Source: Halomonas halmophila (GTDB taxonomy: Bacteria; Pseudomonadota; Gammaproteobacteria; Pseudomonadales; Halomonadaceae). From it: a stretch of DNA of 42,504 nucleotides. The notes beneath the pieces were generated by a model that saw nothing but the letters and a program-made list of their open reading frames with translations, had not been told where the DNA came from and ran no database searches. Each line of letters starts with the position of its first letter. The stretch's first letter is position 1. A program made the position numbers and the translations under genes. This document shows, piece after piece, positions 25,068 through 33,744 of the stretch. The stretch spans positions 1 through 42,504 of the forward strand of contig NZ_BJOC01000014.1 in the NCBI RefSeq assembly GCF_006540005.1, in the 5' to 3' direction.

Positions 25068-25601
25068 TCAATGACGGCGCTGCTCGTCGCGGCTGATGAA
25101 ATCGCCCTCGAGAGGGCCGTCACCCTGCTGTTGCGAGGCGGCGCCCGATTCCCGGGTATCATGGGCGCGCTGACTGCTGTCGGCCTGGTGCCACTGGCCA
25201 TCGGTGGTGGTGCCCGAACCAAAAACGCCGCCCTGGACATGGATGTTGCCCATGCGCATGCCGACGCGTCCCAGCAGCTTGCCCATCAGCCGGCGTGCAT
25301 CGGGGATCAGGCACATGAAGCCCAGGGTGTCGGAGATGAAGCCCGGCGCCATCAGCAGGGCACCGCCGAATATCAGGGCGGCCCCGGTCAGCAGCTCGCT
25401 GGAGGGGACTTCGCCATGGCGCATGCGCTCCTGGGCGCGGGCGAAAGTGGCAACGCCTTCACGGCGGATGAGGTGCAGGCCCACGAAGCCGGTGCCCAGA
25501 ACCAGCAGGAGTGTGGTCAGCAGCCCGATATGGCTGCCCACCGAAAACAGGACGACGAAGTCGAGTAACGCAAAGACGGTAAAGATGACGAGAAACGGCA
25601 T
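25068..25601 (-). CDS. fxsA: FxsA-family membrane protein
   Basis: This 177-residue inner-membrane protein has an FxsA domain in its first 130 residues, with hydrophobic segments near residues 4-24, 26-46 and 70-98 and the conserved EVPSSELLTGAALIFGGALLMAPGF region. The polar, Gln/Asp-rich tail is variable in the family. E. coli FxsA is named for suppressing phage T7 exclusion by the F plasmid when overproduced; its normal role is unknown. It lies directly upstream of groES as in E. coli. ATG 25601 has a GGAG site. Its last codons overlap the groESL promoter region. Confidence 0.9.
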   Translation of the reverse strand: MPFLVIFTVFALLDFVVLFSVGSHIGLLTTLLLVLGTGFVGLHLIRREGVATFARAQERMRHGEVPSSELLTGAALIFGGALLMAPGFISDTLGFMCLIPDARRLMGKLLGRVGMRMGNIHVQGGVFGSGTTTDGQWHQADSSQRAHDTRESGAASQQQGDGPLEGDFISRDEQRRH

Positions 25602-25683
25602 GATGACTCCAATCTTGAGGATATTCAGGAAATGGGGACGCTGTCGGTAAAATCAAGTATTCGACCTGACAGGGGTGTTCTGG

Positions 25684-25697
25684 CGTGGCCGGCCACG
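25684..25697. promoter_or_regulatory. 14-bp palindrome upstream of the SDR gene
   Basis: CGTGGCCGGCCACG is perfectly self-complementary and lies 46 bases before the SDR start, in the divergent spacer with fxsA. It could be an operator or form a small hairpin. Confidence 0.35.
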
Positions 25698-25742
25698 TAG
25701 ACTCGGGCGAATTGTATTATCGATCCTTCAAGGGGGACTTGC

Positions 25743-26504
25743 ATGCAGCTGGACAACAGGATCATTGCCATCACCGGTGGCGCTCAGGGCCTGGGTTTGG
25801 CCATGGCACAGCGCCTGGGCCATCAGGGGGCGGTGCTCGCCCTGCTCGATCGGGACGCCGAGGGCCTGGACCGGGCCTGCCGGGCCCTGGCCGGGGCGGG
25901 CATTCGCGCCCGGGGGTTCGAGATGGACGTGGCCGACGAATCGTCGGTGCAGCAGGCCTTCATGGCCCTCGAAGATACATTGGGTGGGCTCGACGGACTG
26001 GTCAACAATGCGGGGATCGTTCGCGACGGCCTGCTGGTCAAGGCACGTGACGGCCAGATCGAGTCCATGATGTCGCTGGCCGACTGGCAGAGTGTCATGG
26101 ATATCAATCTGACAGGGGTATTCCTCTGTGGGCGTGAGGCGGCATCACGCATGATCGCGTCAGGCCGTGAGGGGGTGATCGTCAATATCTCGAGCATTTC
26201 CCGGGCGGGCAATGTCGGGCAGAGCAACTACTCGGCGGCCAAGGCCGGGGTGGCGGCCCTGACGGTGACATGGTCCGGAGAACTGGCGCGCCATGGCATT
26301 CGGGTCGGCGGGGTGGCGCCGGGCTTCATCGAAACCGAAATGACCGCCTCCATGCGCGACGACATGCTGGAGCGCATCACATCCGGTGTGCCGCTCAAGC
26401 GGCTCGGGCAGCCCGAGGATATTGCCGCCAGCGTGGCCTTCATCTTCGAGAATGATTACTTCTCGGGGCGTTTGGTGGAGTGTGATGGCGGCTTGAGACT
26501 ATAG
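25743..26504 (+). CDS. Short-chain dehydrogenase/reductase (FabG-like)
   Basis: This 253-residue NAD(P)-dependent oxidoreductase has the classical SDR layout: [12 protein letters not shown] cofactor loop near the N-terminus, NNAG at about residue 90, catalytic Ser with Tyr and Lys in [14 protein letters not shown], and the C-terminal VECDGGLRL. It resembles 3-oxoacyl-ACP reductases, but isolated FabG-like paralogues often act on other substrates. An AAGGGGG site precedes the ATG. It is a single-gene unit, divergent from fxsA, ended by the hairpin at 26534-26560. Confidence 0.9.
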   Translation: MQLDNRIIAITGGAQGLGLAMAQRLGHQGAVLALLDRDAEGLDRACRALAGAGIRARGFEMDVADESSVQQAFMALEDTLGGLDGLVNNAGIVRDGLLVKARDGQIESMMSLADWQSVMDINLTGVFLCGREAASRMIASGREGVIVNISSISRAGNVGQSNYSAAKAGVAALTVTWSGELARHGIRVGGVAPGFIETEMTASMRDDMLERITSGVPLKRLGQPEDIAASVAFIFENDYFSGRLVECDGGLRL

Positions 26505-26533
26505 ACAGTGTCGATATCGGAGGGGGTGACAAT

Positions 26534-26560
26534 AATGCCACCGATCAGGCCGGTGGCATT
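26534..26560. terminator. Convergent hairpin between SDR and comEA-like genes
   Basis: AATGCCACCG pairs perfectly with CGGTGGCATT around a 7-base loop. It is 29 bases past the SDR stop. Weak T-rich sequence follows on the minus strand (ATTGTC), so it may serve both genes. Confidence 0.65.
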
Positions 26561-26645
26561 CCTTGCGGCACTTCCCGTATTGACCTTGCCTGTCGGGTTT
26601 CTCGATGGGGCGTGGTGCATGGCCCGGCGACAGGCCCGGAAGGGT

Positions 26646-26978
26646 TCAGAAAGTGACCTGATCCGCGAGCCCTTCCACTGTGGCATCGCCAATGCCCGAG
26701 ACGCGCGTCAGGTCTGAGGCGTTGTCGAAAGGGCCGTTGGCTTCGCGGTTGTCGACGATCGATGCCGCCTTGACCTCGCCGATACCCGGCAGTTCGGTCA
26801 GCAGGGCCGCGTCGGCGGTATTGACGTCGATCGGAGCAACCTCGGCGCTGTCGCTGCTGGCCTGGGTCGCGTCAGTGCTGGATGATTCGCTTTCTTCCTG
26901 AGCATGGCTGGGCAGGGCGATGCCGAGTAGCAGGGCTAGCCCCAGGCTGGTGGTCAATCCCTTGAGTCGAGTCAGCAT
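26646..26978 (-). CDS. ComEA-family helix-hairpin-helix protein
   Basis: This 110-residue protein has an N-terminal signal peptide (hydrophobic core about residues 8-21, cleavage after SHA), a Ser/Asp-rich linker and a C-terminal double helix-hairpin-helix (IDVNTADAALLTELPGIGE and LTRVSGIGDATVEGLADQV). ComEA proteins bind DNA in the periplasm during natural transformation, and short single-domain forms like this one are common in gammaproteobacteria. ATG 26978 follows GAGGA; a 39-codon upstream extension lacks a signal. Whether the organism is competent cannot be told here. Confidence 0.88.
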   Translation of the reverse strand: MLTRLKGLTTSLGLALLLGIALPSHAQEESESSSTDATQASSDSAEVAPIDVNTADAALLTELPGIGEVKAASIVDNREANGPFDNASDLTRVSGIGDATVEGLADQVTF

Positions 26979-27201
26979 GCGGATGTCCTCATCGAGTGGT
27001 TGTGTCGCCAATGCCACGTTTGGCATGCGCTGGGTTACGGGCCTTGCCGGAAGGGTTTCGACACGGCTCCAGCAACGTCCGCTCCCGTGTTTCAAGCTAG
27101 TGATACGATGGTGACCATGGCGTAGGCGAAAGCGGAGGGCGAACGACGATATCGATGATGGAAAGCGCGAGATTTCGGCCAGGTAGGATGTGGCACTTGG
27201 C

Positions 27202-27210
27202 TGGTATAAT
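27202..27210 (+). promoter_or_regulatory. Extended -10 promoter of pyrF
   Basis: TGGTATAAT matches the extended -10 consensus (TGnTATAAT) exactly, 34 bases upstream of the pyrF GTG. No good -35 hexamer is seen. Confidence 0.7.
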
Positions 27211-27244
27211 GCGCCAACTCATTCCGTTGCCCAGGAGCCTGCCC

Positions 27245-27946
27245 GTGTCCGTTGCTTCTCCCCTGATCATTGCACTCGATTACACCTCCCAGGATGCTGC
27301 GCTGTGCATGGCGGATCGCCTGGATCCGTCACGCTGCCGGGTGAAGGTCGGCAAGGAACTGTTCACGCGCAGTGGCCCCGGCGTGCTGGAAGCGCTGCAT
27401 GGACGGGGCTTCGAAGTATTCCTCGATCTCAAGTTCCATGATATTCCCAACACCGTGGCCGGCGCCGTGGAGGCGGCGGCTGATCAGGGCGTCTGGATGG
27501 TCAATCTGCACGCCAGCGGCGGACGCCGCATGATGGAGGCCGCGCGGGAGCGGCTGGACCAGCACCGGCTGGCCACGCATCTGATCGCGGTCACGGTGCT
27601 GACCAGCATGCAGGAGGAAGACCTGGCCGAGACCGGCGTCACGGGCGGAGCGGCGGAGCAGGTCCTGCGTCTGGCGACGCTGGCAGACGAGTGCGGACTG
27701 GACGGTGTGGTGTGTTCCTCGCATGAAGCGGCCCACTTGAGTGAGCGTATCGGCGCGGATTTCCTCAAGGTTACGCCCGGCATTCGCCCGGCTTCTGCGC
27801 TGGCGGATGATCAACGGCGTATCATGACGCCGTCGGCGGCGATGGCGGCGGGGAGTACCCATCTGGTAGTGGGGCGGCCGGTCACCCAGGCCAGCGATCC
27901 CATGCAGGCCCTGGCGAGCATCGAGCAGGAGCTGGCGGGTATCTGA
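27245..27946 (+). CDS. pyrF: Orotidine 5'-phosphate decarboxylase
   Basis: This 233-residue TIM-barrel enzyme makes UMP from OMP, the last step of pyrimidine synthesis. The catalytic cluster [13 protein letters not shown] gives the Lys and Asp residues, and VTPGIRP and [10 protein letters not shown] form the phosphate-binding loops. I chose the GTG at 27245 ([12 protein letters not shown]), 7 bases after CAGGAG, instead of upstream ATGs, because the promoter's -10 box at 27205 would lie inside any longer version. It converges on lapB, as the two are neighbours in other gammaproteobacteria. Confidence 0.96.
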   Translation: MSVASPLIIALDYTSQDAALCMADRLDPSRCRVKVGKELFTRSGPGVLEALHGRGFEVFLDLKFHDIPNTVAGAVEAAADQGVWMVNLHASGGRRMMEAARERLDQHRLATHLIAVTVLTSMQEEDLAETGVTGGAAEQVLRLATLADECGLDGVVCSSHEAAHLSERIGADFLKVTPGIRPASALADDQRRIMTPSAAMAAGSTHLVVGRPVTQASDPMQALASIEQELAGI

Positions 27947-27970
27947 GTCGAGCCCTGTCGGGCGGCGTCG

Positions 27971-29152
27971 CTATTCGCCCTCGATGCCGGTGATGGGCTG
28001 GGTGGTGCCCCAGCTGCGGCATCGGGGACATTGCCAGTGCAGCTGCTCGCCGCTGAATCCGCAGCGGCGACAGCGGTGACGCGGCCGCGCCTGGAGCAGG
28101 GCACTGGTATGCTGCTGAAGGCGTTCTATGCGCTCGTCGTGTGTCAGGTCGTCCTGCCGATACAGACGCATCAGGTAGTCGACGGCGCCCAGGCTGGGTG
28201 ACTGATCGAGCTGGTCGGCGATCAGGTTCATGGCCGCCCGGGTATTGCCGTGATGCCGGCGCAGGCTGTCGGCGAGCATGACGATCACGCTGGTGAAGGG
28301 GGCCTGGTCGAGCAGGGCTTCGAGGTGGCGTATCAGGCCGGCGTCGTCATCCAGCAGCCGGTAGGCGCGGCCGAGCGGCGCCAGCATGGTGGGCACGAAG
28401 GCCTTGTCCTGGCCCGGTATGCGGTCGAGCAACTTGATCGCCTGGCGATACTGGCCGGTATCCAGCGCCATTTCCGCCAGCAGCAGGTTGGCACGCACAC
28501 AGCGGGAATCCGTGGTGAGGGCCTGCTTCAGATGCCGCCTCGCCAGCACCGGACTGGCCGAGTGACGCTCCTTGTCCGCCAGCTCGCAGAGCCAGTGCGA
28601 CGCCGCGCGGCGAATGTCGTCATGGTGCCGTGTCAGGGTCGGCAGGGCGACATCCAGGGCTGCCTGCCATTCGCCTTCACGCTCGAGCAGGTCGACGAGA
28701 AAGCGCTTGGCGGTATGGCGCAGCTCGTCATCATGCGCTTCCTTGATCAGGCCCTGCAGAAGACGTTCGGCACGGTCCAGCAGCCCCAGGTGCAGGAAGT
28801 CCCGCGACAGCTCGAGCTGCACGCGCTCGCCCTGATCCTGGGTCAGGGCGGGGCGAGCGAGTAGATTCTGGTGAACCTTGACGGCACGATCGGCCTCGCC
28901 GCGCTGACGGAAGAGGTTGCCCAGCGCGATATGGGTTTCAATGGTGTCGCTGTTGACTTCGAGGGCACCGATGAAGGTCTCGATGGCGCGGTCCTGCTGA
29001 TCGTTGAGCAGATAATTGAGGCCCACGAAATAATCGCGGGCCAGGGGCGAGGAGGCTGGCGCCGCGCTGGAGGCTCGGCGCTCACGGCGGCCCAGCCACC
29101 ATCCGATGGCGACCGCTGCCAACAACAGAGCTAGCAGCAGAATGTCGGGCAT
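27971..29152 (-). CDS. lapB: Lipopolysaccharide assembly protein LapB (YciM)
   Basis: This 393-residue inner-membrane protein regulates lipopolysaccharide synthesis by presenting LpxC to the protease FtsH. It has one N-terminal transmembrane helix (residues 4-22), a long array of TPR units (about 35-345), and a C-terminal rubredoxin-type metal knuckle with CRRCGF and CPRC cysteine pairs. All match E. coli LapB in order and length. It starts 1 base before the lapA stop's neighbour and is cotranscribed with lapA. Confidence 0.95.
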   Translation of the reverse strand: MPDILLLALLLAAVAIGWWLGRRERRASSAAPASSPLARDYFVGLNYLLNDQQDRAIETFIGALEVNSDTIETHIALGNLFRQRGEADRAVKVHQNLLARPALTQDQGERVQLELSRDFLHLGLLDRAERLLQGLIKEAHDDELRHTAKRFLVDLLEREGEWQAALDVALPTLTRHHDDIRRAASHWLCELADKERHSASPVLARRHLKQALTTDSRCVRANLLLAEMALDTGQYRQAIKLLDRIPGQDKAFVPTMLAPLGRAYRLLDDDAGLIRHLEALLDQAPFTSVIVMLADSLRRHHGNTRAAMNLIADQLDQSPSLGAVDYLMRLYRQDDLTHDERIERLQQHTSALLQARPRHRCRRCGFSGEQLHWQCPRCRSWGTTQPITGIEGE

Positions 29153-29153
29153 G

Positions 29154-29459
29154 TCAGGGGAGTTCCTTCATCTCCTGGATGCGCAGCCGGTCGAGTTCCT
29201 TGCGTTGCTGCTGATTGTGACGTTGTGCCCGGGTGAGCAGGGTGCGCAGGCGGAGGTAGACGCCACTCATCGCCAGCATGCCGAGCAGCACGCCGCAGGC
29301 CAGCGAGGCGAGCAACCAGAAGGATAGTGAAGCCGCCGGTAGTTCAACCCAGATCAGGTTGAGGGGCAGGGCCTGCTGGTTGTTGACGGCAAACAGGATG
29401 CCGACCAGCAACACCGCCAGCAGGATGATGGCCAGGATCAGGCCTTTGAGCCAACGCAT
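29154..29459 (-). CDS. lapA: Lipopolysaccharide assembly protein LapA
   Basis: This 101-residue inner-membrane protein has two transmembrane helices (about residues 5-25 and 42-66) and a basic coiled-coil tail, the LapA/YciS pattern. The family segment NNQQALPLNLIWVELPAASLS lies between the helices. It forms a complex with LapB, whose gene follows within 2 bases. ihfB lies 55 bases upstream on the same strand, as in E. coli. Confidence 0.93.
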   Translation of the reverse strand: MRWLKGLILAIILLAVLLVGILFAVNNQQALPLNLIWVELPAASLSFWLLASLACGVLLGMLAMSGVYLRLRTLLTRAQRHNQQQRKELDRLRIQEMKELP

Positions 29460-29514
29460 GTGCTTGTTCCCGTATCGTGAGGTTTGAGGTGATCAACCGG
29501 GCCGTGGCCGGTAT

Positions 29515-29811
29515 TCAATAGCCCAGGGCGCGACTGGCATCGACCTGCTCGCGCAGTTCCTTGCCGGGCTTGAAGTGTGGCACGAATTTACCACTCAGTG
29601 CGACCGGGTCGCCCGTCTTGGGATTGCGCCCGGTACGCGGTTCGCGATAGTGCAGCGAAAAGCTGCCGAAACCACGGATCTCCACGCGTCCCCCATCGGA
29701 CAGAGTGTCGGTGATGTCATCCAGGATCATGCGCACGGCGGCTTCGACATCCTTGACCGACATCTCGGGTTGTCGCATGGCGATCTGTTCGATTAATTCT
29801 GATTTGGTCAT
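29515..29811 (-). CDS. ihfB: Integration host factor beta subunit
   Basis: This 98-residue DNA-bending protein pairs with IhfA. It begins [21 protein letters not shown] and has the [22 protein letters not shown] arm with the DNA-intercalating proline region. IHF bends DNA at sigma-54 promoters among others, so it may help the hmp promoter of this window. Start ATG 29811 follows GGAGAGA. Upstream is a divergent sdhE and not rpsA as in enterobacteria, so the gene needs its own promoter (29869-29897). Confidence 0.97.
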   Translation of the reverse strand: MTKSELIEQIAMRQPEMSVKDVEAAVRMILDDITDTLSDGGRVEIRGFGSFSLHYREPRTGRNPKTGDPVALSGKFVPHFKPGKELREQVDASRALGY

Positions 29812-29868
29812 CGGCTCTCTCCGTGATGCCCGGCGGGGGTCGTCCTGGCCGAGTGAATTGTTCGCTTC

Positions 29869-29897
29869 AGCATACTGCGCAATTGTCGAGAAAACAA
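29869..29897 (-). promoter_or_regulatory. Candidate sigma-70 promoter of ihfB
   Basis: On the minus strand TTGTTT, a 17-base spacer and TATGCT form a fair sigma-70 match about 60-85 bases before the ihfB ATG. Confidence 0.5.
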
Positions 29898-29951
29898 CGC
29901 ACTACAAGCTTAGCCAGAAGTCGTGCCGATCTCCAGTTTGAAAGCCGGGTG

Positions 29952-29975
29952 CCCGGGGCGTAAAGGCGCCCCGGG
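29952..29975. other. Strong hairpin in the ihfB-sdhE spacer
   Basis: CCCGGGGCG pairs with CGCCCCGGG around TAAAGG. It lies between divergent genes, so it terminates neither; it may insulate the two promoters or be an operator-like inverted repeat. A TATACT box (30004-30009) for sdhE follows. Confidence 0.5.
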
Positions 29976-30044
29976 GGTCGTGCTCGAAACGCCCGGTCTC
30001 GGGTATACTGAGCGGCACACTCAACGGATCTAACGAGGCCGATC

Positions 30045-30338
30045 GTGAACGATGATGCGTCCGCGGCAAGCGCTCTGCGCAAGCGCCTGTACTGGCACTC
30101 TCGACGGGGCATGTGGGAACTGGACCTGATGCTGGTTCCCTTCCTGGAACAACGCTACGACGCGCTCGACGAGCGCGATCAACTGGCCTTTCAGGCCTTG
30201 ATCGGCGAGGAGGATCAGGATCTGTTTTTCTGGTTGATGCGTCGCGACTGGCCGCAGGAGCCCGAACGTCGCCGGATCGTCAAGATGATCGTCGAACATG
30301 CCGAAGGCACCGATAATACTGCCTATCAGGGCCTCTAG
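30045..30338 (+). CDS. sdhE: FAD assembly factor SdhE
   Basis: This 97-residue helical protein promotes covalent attachment of FAD to succinate dehydrogenase and fumarate reductase. The conserved RGMWELD sequence (RGxxE motif) near residue 21 and the following FLEQRYDAL match E. coli SdhE/YgfY. It starts 36 bases after a TATACT box. The ygfX-like gene starts inside its last 41 bases in another frame, as the pair is also linked in E. coli. Confidence 0.95.
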   Translation: MNDDASAASALRKRLYWHSRRGMWELDLMLVPFLEQRYDALDERDQLAFQALIGEEDQDLFFWLMRRDWPQEPERRRIVKMIVEHAEGTDNTAYQGL

Positions 30339-30708
30339 GCTGTCGATGGCCCTGCATGCCGGTACTGGAGGGCTGGTGGCGGCATGGCTGGCATGGTCGA
30401 CGAGCGGCTGGCTGGCGGCCCTGGCGTTGGCCATCTCGGGCGGGTTGTTGTGGCGAATCCGGCGGGCCCCGGCGTACGCCGAGTTGCGCTATCGGCCCGG
30501 CGAAAGTGGTGTTCGGGCGTGGAGCTGGCGCGAGCACTCGCGGGCGGAGTGGCAGGAGCTGAGCCTGCAATGCGACTACCTGGGCCCCTGGTTGATCGGC
30601 CTGCGGGGCAACAAGCGGCGTTTGTGGTTATGGCCGGACTCGTCCGACCCCGAACGGCTGAGAGCCTTGCGTCGCGCCCTGGCTTCGCCGGGCGAGCAGA
30701 GGGGCTAG
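30298..30708 (+). CDS. ygfX: YgfX-family membrane protein (CptA-like)
   Basis: This 136-residue protein has two closely spaced membrane segments (about residues 22-37 and 38-52) and a soluble C-half with WREHSRAEWQELSLQ and RRLWLWPDSSDPERLRALRR, matching E. coli YgfX. YgfX has been described as a partner of SdhE and as a toxin affecting cell shape. ATG 30298 overlaps sdhE by 41 bases; a shorter start at 30346 would remove an N-terminal segment that aligns with E. coli YgfX, so I prefer the long form. It converges on nadB. Confidence 0.8.
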   Translation: MPKAPIILPIRASRLSMALHAGTGGLVAAWLAWSTSGWLAALALAISGGLLWRIRRAPAYAELRYRPGESGVRAWSWREHSRAEWQELSLQCDYLGPWLIGLRGNKRRLWLWPDSSDPERLRALRRALASPGEQRG

Positions 30709-30746
30709 CGGCCGCACTCCTCCCTGGTGGCGGGGCAGGTTCGCGG

Positions 30747-32324
30747 TTACCGCCCCAGGGCGCTGGCCATGATGCGCGAGGGCGCCGGCGGAGTCTCGGC
30801 ATGCAAGGGGCAGTCCCTGTTGTGGTGGAGACCGCGGGATTCGCGTCGTGCACGGGCGCTGACAACGGTCAGCCTGGCCAGGCGGAGGGCGTGCCGGAGG
30901 CTGCTGACATCGGCGTCGGGTAGGGTATTGCCCAGGTCGCGTACAAACTGCTGGTTCAGCTCGCTCAAGGCGCTTTCGGCTGCAGCCAGCCCCGGGTCGT
31001 CGCGCACGATGGCGACCTGCGCGCTCATGATGTCGCGCATGGCAGCGCGCAGCTCGCCGACCAGCGCCGCGTCGACGGGCCCCTCGCCGCTGGTGGGGGT
31101 GAGCAGGGGCGCCGTGCTGGGTGGCGTAGAGCGGGCCAGGTGATGGGCACAGCCACGCGCGAAGGCCAGGCACTCCAGCAAGGAGTTGCTGGCCATGCGG
31201 TTGGCGCCGTGCAGGCCGGTGCAGGCAACCTCGCCGATGGCGTGGAGGTGCGGCACCGTGGTGGCCCCGCGCAGGTCGGTGCCGATACCGCCACAACTGT
31301 AGTGGGCCGCCGGGACCACCGGGATCGGTGTCTGGCTGATATCCAGGCCGCGCGACGCACAGTGGGCATGAATGGTCGGGAAGTGGTGACGCAGCGCCGT
31401 CTCGCCGAGGTGGCGGACATCCAGCCACACATGATCCAGGCCGTTGTGCTGCATCTCGGCGTCGATGGCGCGGGCGACGATATCCCGGGGAGCGAGCTCG
31501 GCTCGTGAGTCGACGTCGAGCATGAAGCGTTCGCCATTGGCGCCGAGCAGGTGGCCTCCCTCGCCGCGTACTGCCTCGCTGATCAGGAAGGGAGATCCTT
31601 CCGGGTCATGCAGGCAGGTTGGGTGGAATTGCTGGAACTCCAGGTTCATGAGTTCCGCGCCCAGCTCGGCAGCCATCATCATGCCCTCGCCACTGGCGGG
31701 GCAAGGACTGGTGGTGTGCCGGTAGAGGCCGCTGGCACCGCCGGTGGCCAGGACGGTATCTCGGGCCAGGAGAGCATGTGGTCGGCCTGATTCGTTGATG
31801 CAGTACGCACCTCGGCAATGGCCGGCCGTATCGCCGATCAGCTCGAGGGCGCTCAGGTCATGGCGAATACGGATGTCGGGGTGGTGCTCGACATGCTGCT
31901 CGAGTGTCTCGATGACGGCGCGCCCGGTGGCGTCGTCGGCATGAATCACGCGGCGTGCGCTGTGGCCGCCTTCACGCGTCAGATGGTAGGGGTAGTCGGC
32001 TTCCGGGGTCGTGTCGGCCGTGAAGGGCACGCCCAGCGACAGCAGCCATTCGATGGCGGCTGGGCCCTGCTCCACGGTAAAGCGCACGGCTGCTTCATCG
32101 CAGAGTCCATCCCCCGCCACCAGGGTGTCGGCCACATGCGCCTCGGCATCGTCACTCGGCGACAGCACGGCGGCAATGCCGCCCTGGGCCCAGCGGCTGG
32201 CACCGCGCGCATCGGGCTGCGGCTGCAGGAGCGTGACCGAACGCTGTCCGGCGACCTCCAGTGCCATGGCCAGGCCGGCAGCACCGCCGCCGATGATCAG
32301 CACATCATGATGGCTTTCCGTCAT
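30747..32324 (-). CDS. nadB: L-aspartate oxidase
   Basis: This 525-residue FAD enzyme oxidises L-aspartate to iminoaspartate, the first step of NAD synthesis. The N-terminus has the FAD-binding VLIIGGGAAGLAMALEVA; SRWAQGGIAAVL, the NLEFQQFHPTC region, and AAHYSCGGI with GLHGANRMASNSLLE are typical of NadB. The C-terminal helical domain ends with SRGLHHNRDCP. ATG 32324 follows AGGAGAG. It starts inside the end of the FUSC gene (20-base overlap) and converges on ygfX. Confidence 0.97.
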   Translation of the reverse strand: MTESHHDVLIIGGGAAGLAMALEVAGQRSVTLLQPQPDARGASRWAQGGIAAVLSPSDDAEAHVADTLVAGDGLCDEAAVRFTVEQGPAAIEWLLSLGVPFTADTTPEADYPYHLTREGGHSARRVIHADDATGRAVIETLEQHVEHHPDIRIRHDLSALELIGDTAGHCRGAYCINESGRPHALLARDTVLATGGASGLYRHTTSPCPASGEGMMMAAELGAELMNLEFQQFHPTCLHDPEGSPFLISEAVRGEGGHLLGANGERFMLDVDSRAELAPRDIVARAIDAEMQHNGLDHVWLDVRHLGETALRHHFPTIHAHCASRGLDISQTPIPVVPAAHYSCGGIGTDLRGATTVPHLHAIGEVACTGLHGANRMASNSLLECLAFARGCAHHLARSTPPSTAPLLTPTSGEGPVDAALVGELRAAMRDIMSAQVAIVRDDPGLAAAESALSELNQQFVRDLGNTLPDADVSSLRHALRLARLTVVSARARRESRGLHHNRDCPLHAETPPAPSRIMASALGR

Positions 32325-33462
32325 TCGACTCTCCTGCTTGGGGCGCGTCCGCCTGGTCGCGATGCGGGGCCTGCAAGCCGTGGCGCAGGGCCCGCTTGCG
32401 CAAGCGCTGGCTCGGCAGGCGTTCGAGTTGGCCCAGGTGCTCGATCAGGTTGCCACTCAATCGGGCCAGCTCACGATTGAGCCACAGATAACCACTGGGA
32501 CTGAAGAGCTTGCGGCCGTCCGCTGCCTGGGCATCCGCCGCCAGCGCAGCATGGCGTTGCAGGTCGAAGGCGGGAATCTCGACTTCGACCGGGTGGCCGG
32601 TGCGCACCTGATAGGCGAGTGCGGCCAGGTTGTGGGCCAGGGCATGCTGTTGTTCGCGCAGCCCCTGCATGGCCTCGATCTGCTCGTGTCCCGCCCGGGT
32701 ATTCCAATGGGTTTCGAGCAAGAGCTCAATGGTCGATAACATGCGCCGCTGCAGGGAGATGAGGTCGTCGAGCTCGGCACGGTGCAGACGACGTTCGCGA
32801 TGAATGGCATCGACCAGGTTACGCTGCTTGATCAGCAGGCCGGTGCAATGCTTGAGCAGCTCCCGTGTGTCCACGTCCGGGGCCGATGTGGCGGATGTAT
32901 GGGCATGAAACAGCTGAGACATGCGGTCGACATTATCGGCCAGCATGAAGCGCAGCATGTCGGTCGCCTTGTGGGGCAGGACCAGGATGGTCACGGCGAT
33001 GCCGATCAGAGTGCCGAGCAGGACATCGAAGCTGCGCCACAGCGCCAGGCCGAGGTCCCGTGTGCCGTCGCCCACCACCAGCAGCAGGGTGATGGCGAAC
33101 ATCAGCCCGCCGTAGCCATAACGCTTGCCGAATGTCAGCCAGGTGATAGCGGCGATCCCCAGCAGGCTGCCCAGGGGCAAGAGTGGCGGGATGCTCGCGG
33201 GCAGCATGATCAGCAACAGTCCCCAGAGGGCGCCCAGGATGGTGCCGAGCAGGCGCTGGCGCCCCTTGTCGAGGACGCCACCGATATGGGGCAGGTTGCC
33301 CATCACCATCACGGTGCTGACCAGGGCCCAGCCGCCATGGGGGATCGGAAACACTTGGATGACGCCGAAGGTGATGCAGAGTGCCAGGATGACTCGCATG
33401 ACATGCAGGGTACGGCGGTGACGATGCGTGAAGTAGGGGTCGCGCAGCCGCGCCAGTATCAT
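32305..33462 (-). CDS. FUSC-family inner-membrane protein
   Basis: This 385-residue protein resembles the aromatic-acid exporter / YccS-YhfK (FUSC) group. Six hydrophobic segments occupy the first 170 residues, with FPIPHGGWALVSTVMVMG and FGKRYGYGGLMFAITLLLV, followed by a long soluble helical region (about 175-385) that ends in a polar tail. Typical FUSC proteins are duplicated; this one has a single membrane half. ATG 33462 is chosen over an upstream frame that runs into the tRNA-Leu gene. It is cotranscribed with nadB, though no functional link is known, and lies just downstream of the tRNA operon. Confidence 0.83.
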   Translation of the reverse strand: MILARLRDPYFTHRHRRTLHVMRVILALCITFGVIQVFPIPHGGWALVSTVMVMGNLPHIGGVLDKGRQRLLGTILGALWGLLLIMLPASIPPLLPLGSLLGIAAITWLTFGKRYGYGGLMFAITLLLVVGDGTRDLGLALWRSFDVLLGTLIGIAVTILVLPHKATDMLRFMLADNVDRMSQLFHAHTSATSAPDVDTRELLKHCTGLLIKQRNLVDAIHRERRLHRAELDDLISLQRRMLSTIELLLETHWNTRAGHEQIEAMQGLREQQHALAHNLAALAYQVRTGHPVEVEIPAFDLQRHAALAADAQAADGRKLFSPSGYLWLNRELARLSGNLIEHLGQLERLPSQRLRKRALRHGLQAPHRDQADAPQAGESNDGKPS

Positions 33463-33521
33463 GCCGGAGTCAGCCTGTGATGGTTCTCGGAAACGGGATG
33501 ATCCTGCCGCTTGGTGAACGC

Positions 33522-33610
33522 TGGTGCCCGGAGTCGGACTCGAACCGACACGGAGAGTCAACTCCGAGGGATTTTAAGTCCCTTGCGTCTACCAATTTCG
33601 CCATCCGGGC
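33522..33610 (-). tRNA. tRNA-Leu (anticodon UAA)
   Basis: The minus strand folds into an 89-base tRNA with a long variable arm, anticodon loop CTTAAAA reading UUA/UUG codons, T-arm GGTTCGAGTCC and encoded CCA. It is the third gene of a Gly-Cys-Leu operon, the order known from E. coli glyW-cysT-leuZ. Confidence 0.97.
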
Positions 33611-33643
33611 GGGGCGGGATCGAGCCGAATCATGCGGGGGAAA

Positions 33644-33717
33644 TGGAGGCTGGAGTCGGAATCGAACCGGCGTCGACGGAGTTGCAGTCCGCTGCATAAC
33701 CACTCTGCCATCCAGCC
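33644..33717 (-). tRNA. tRNA-Cys (anticodon GCA)
   Basis: The 74-base minus-strand sequence forms a cloverleaf with anticodon loop CTGCAAC, T-arm GGTTCGATTCC and encoded CCA. It is the second gene of the operon, 33 bases from tRNA-Leu and 201 bases from tRNA-Gly. Confidence 0.97.
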
Positions 33718-33744
33718 TCATCGAGTCATGCCATTCGTGGGGAA

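Noticed and set aside
24615..25568. 317-residue frame covering groES, its leader and fxsA in antisense
   Set aside because: It spans a heat-shock promoter and two real genes on the other strand and shows no domain.
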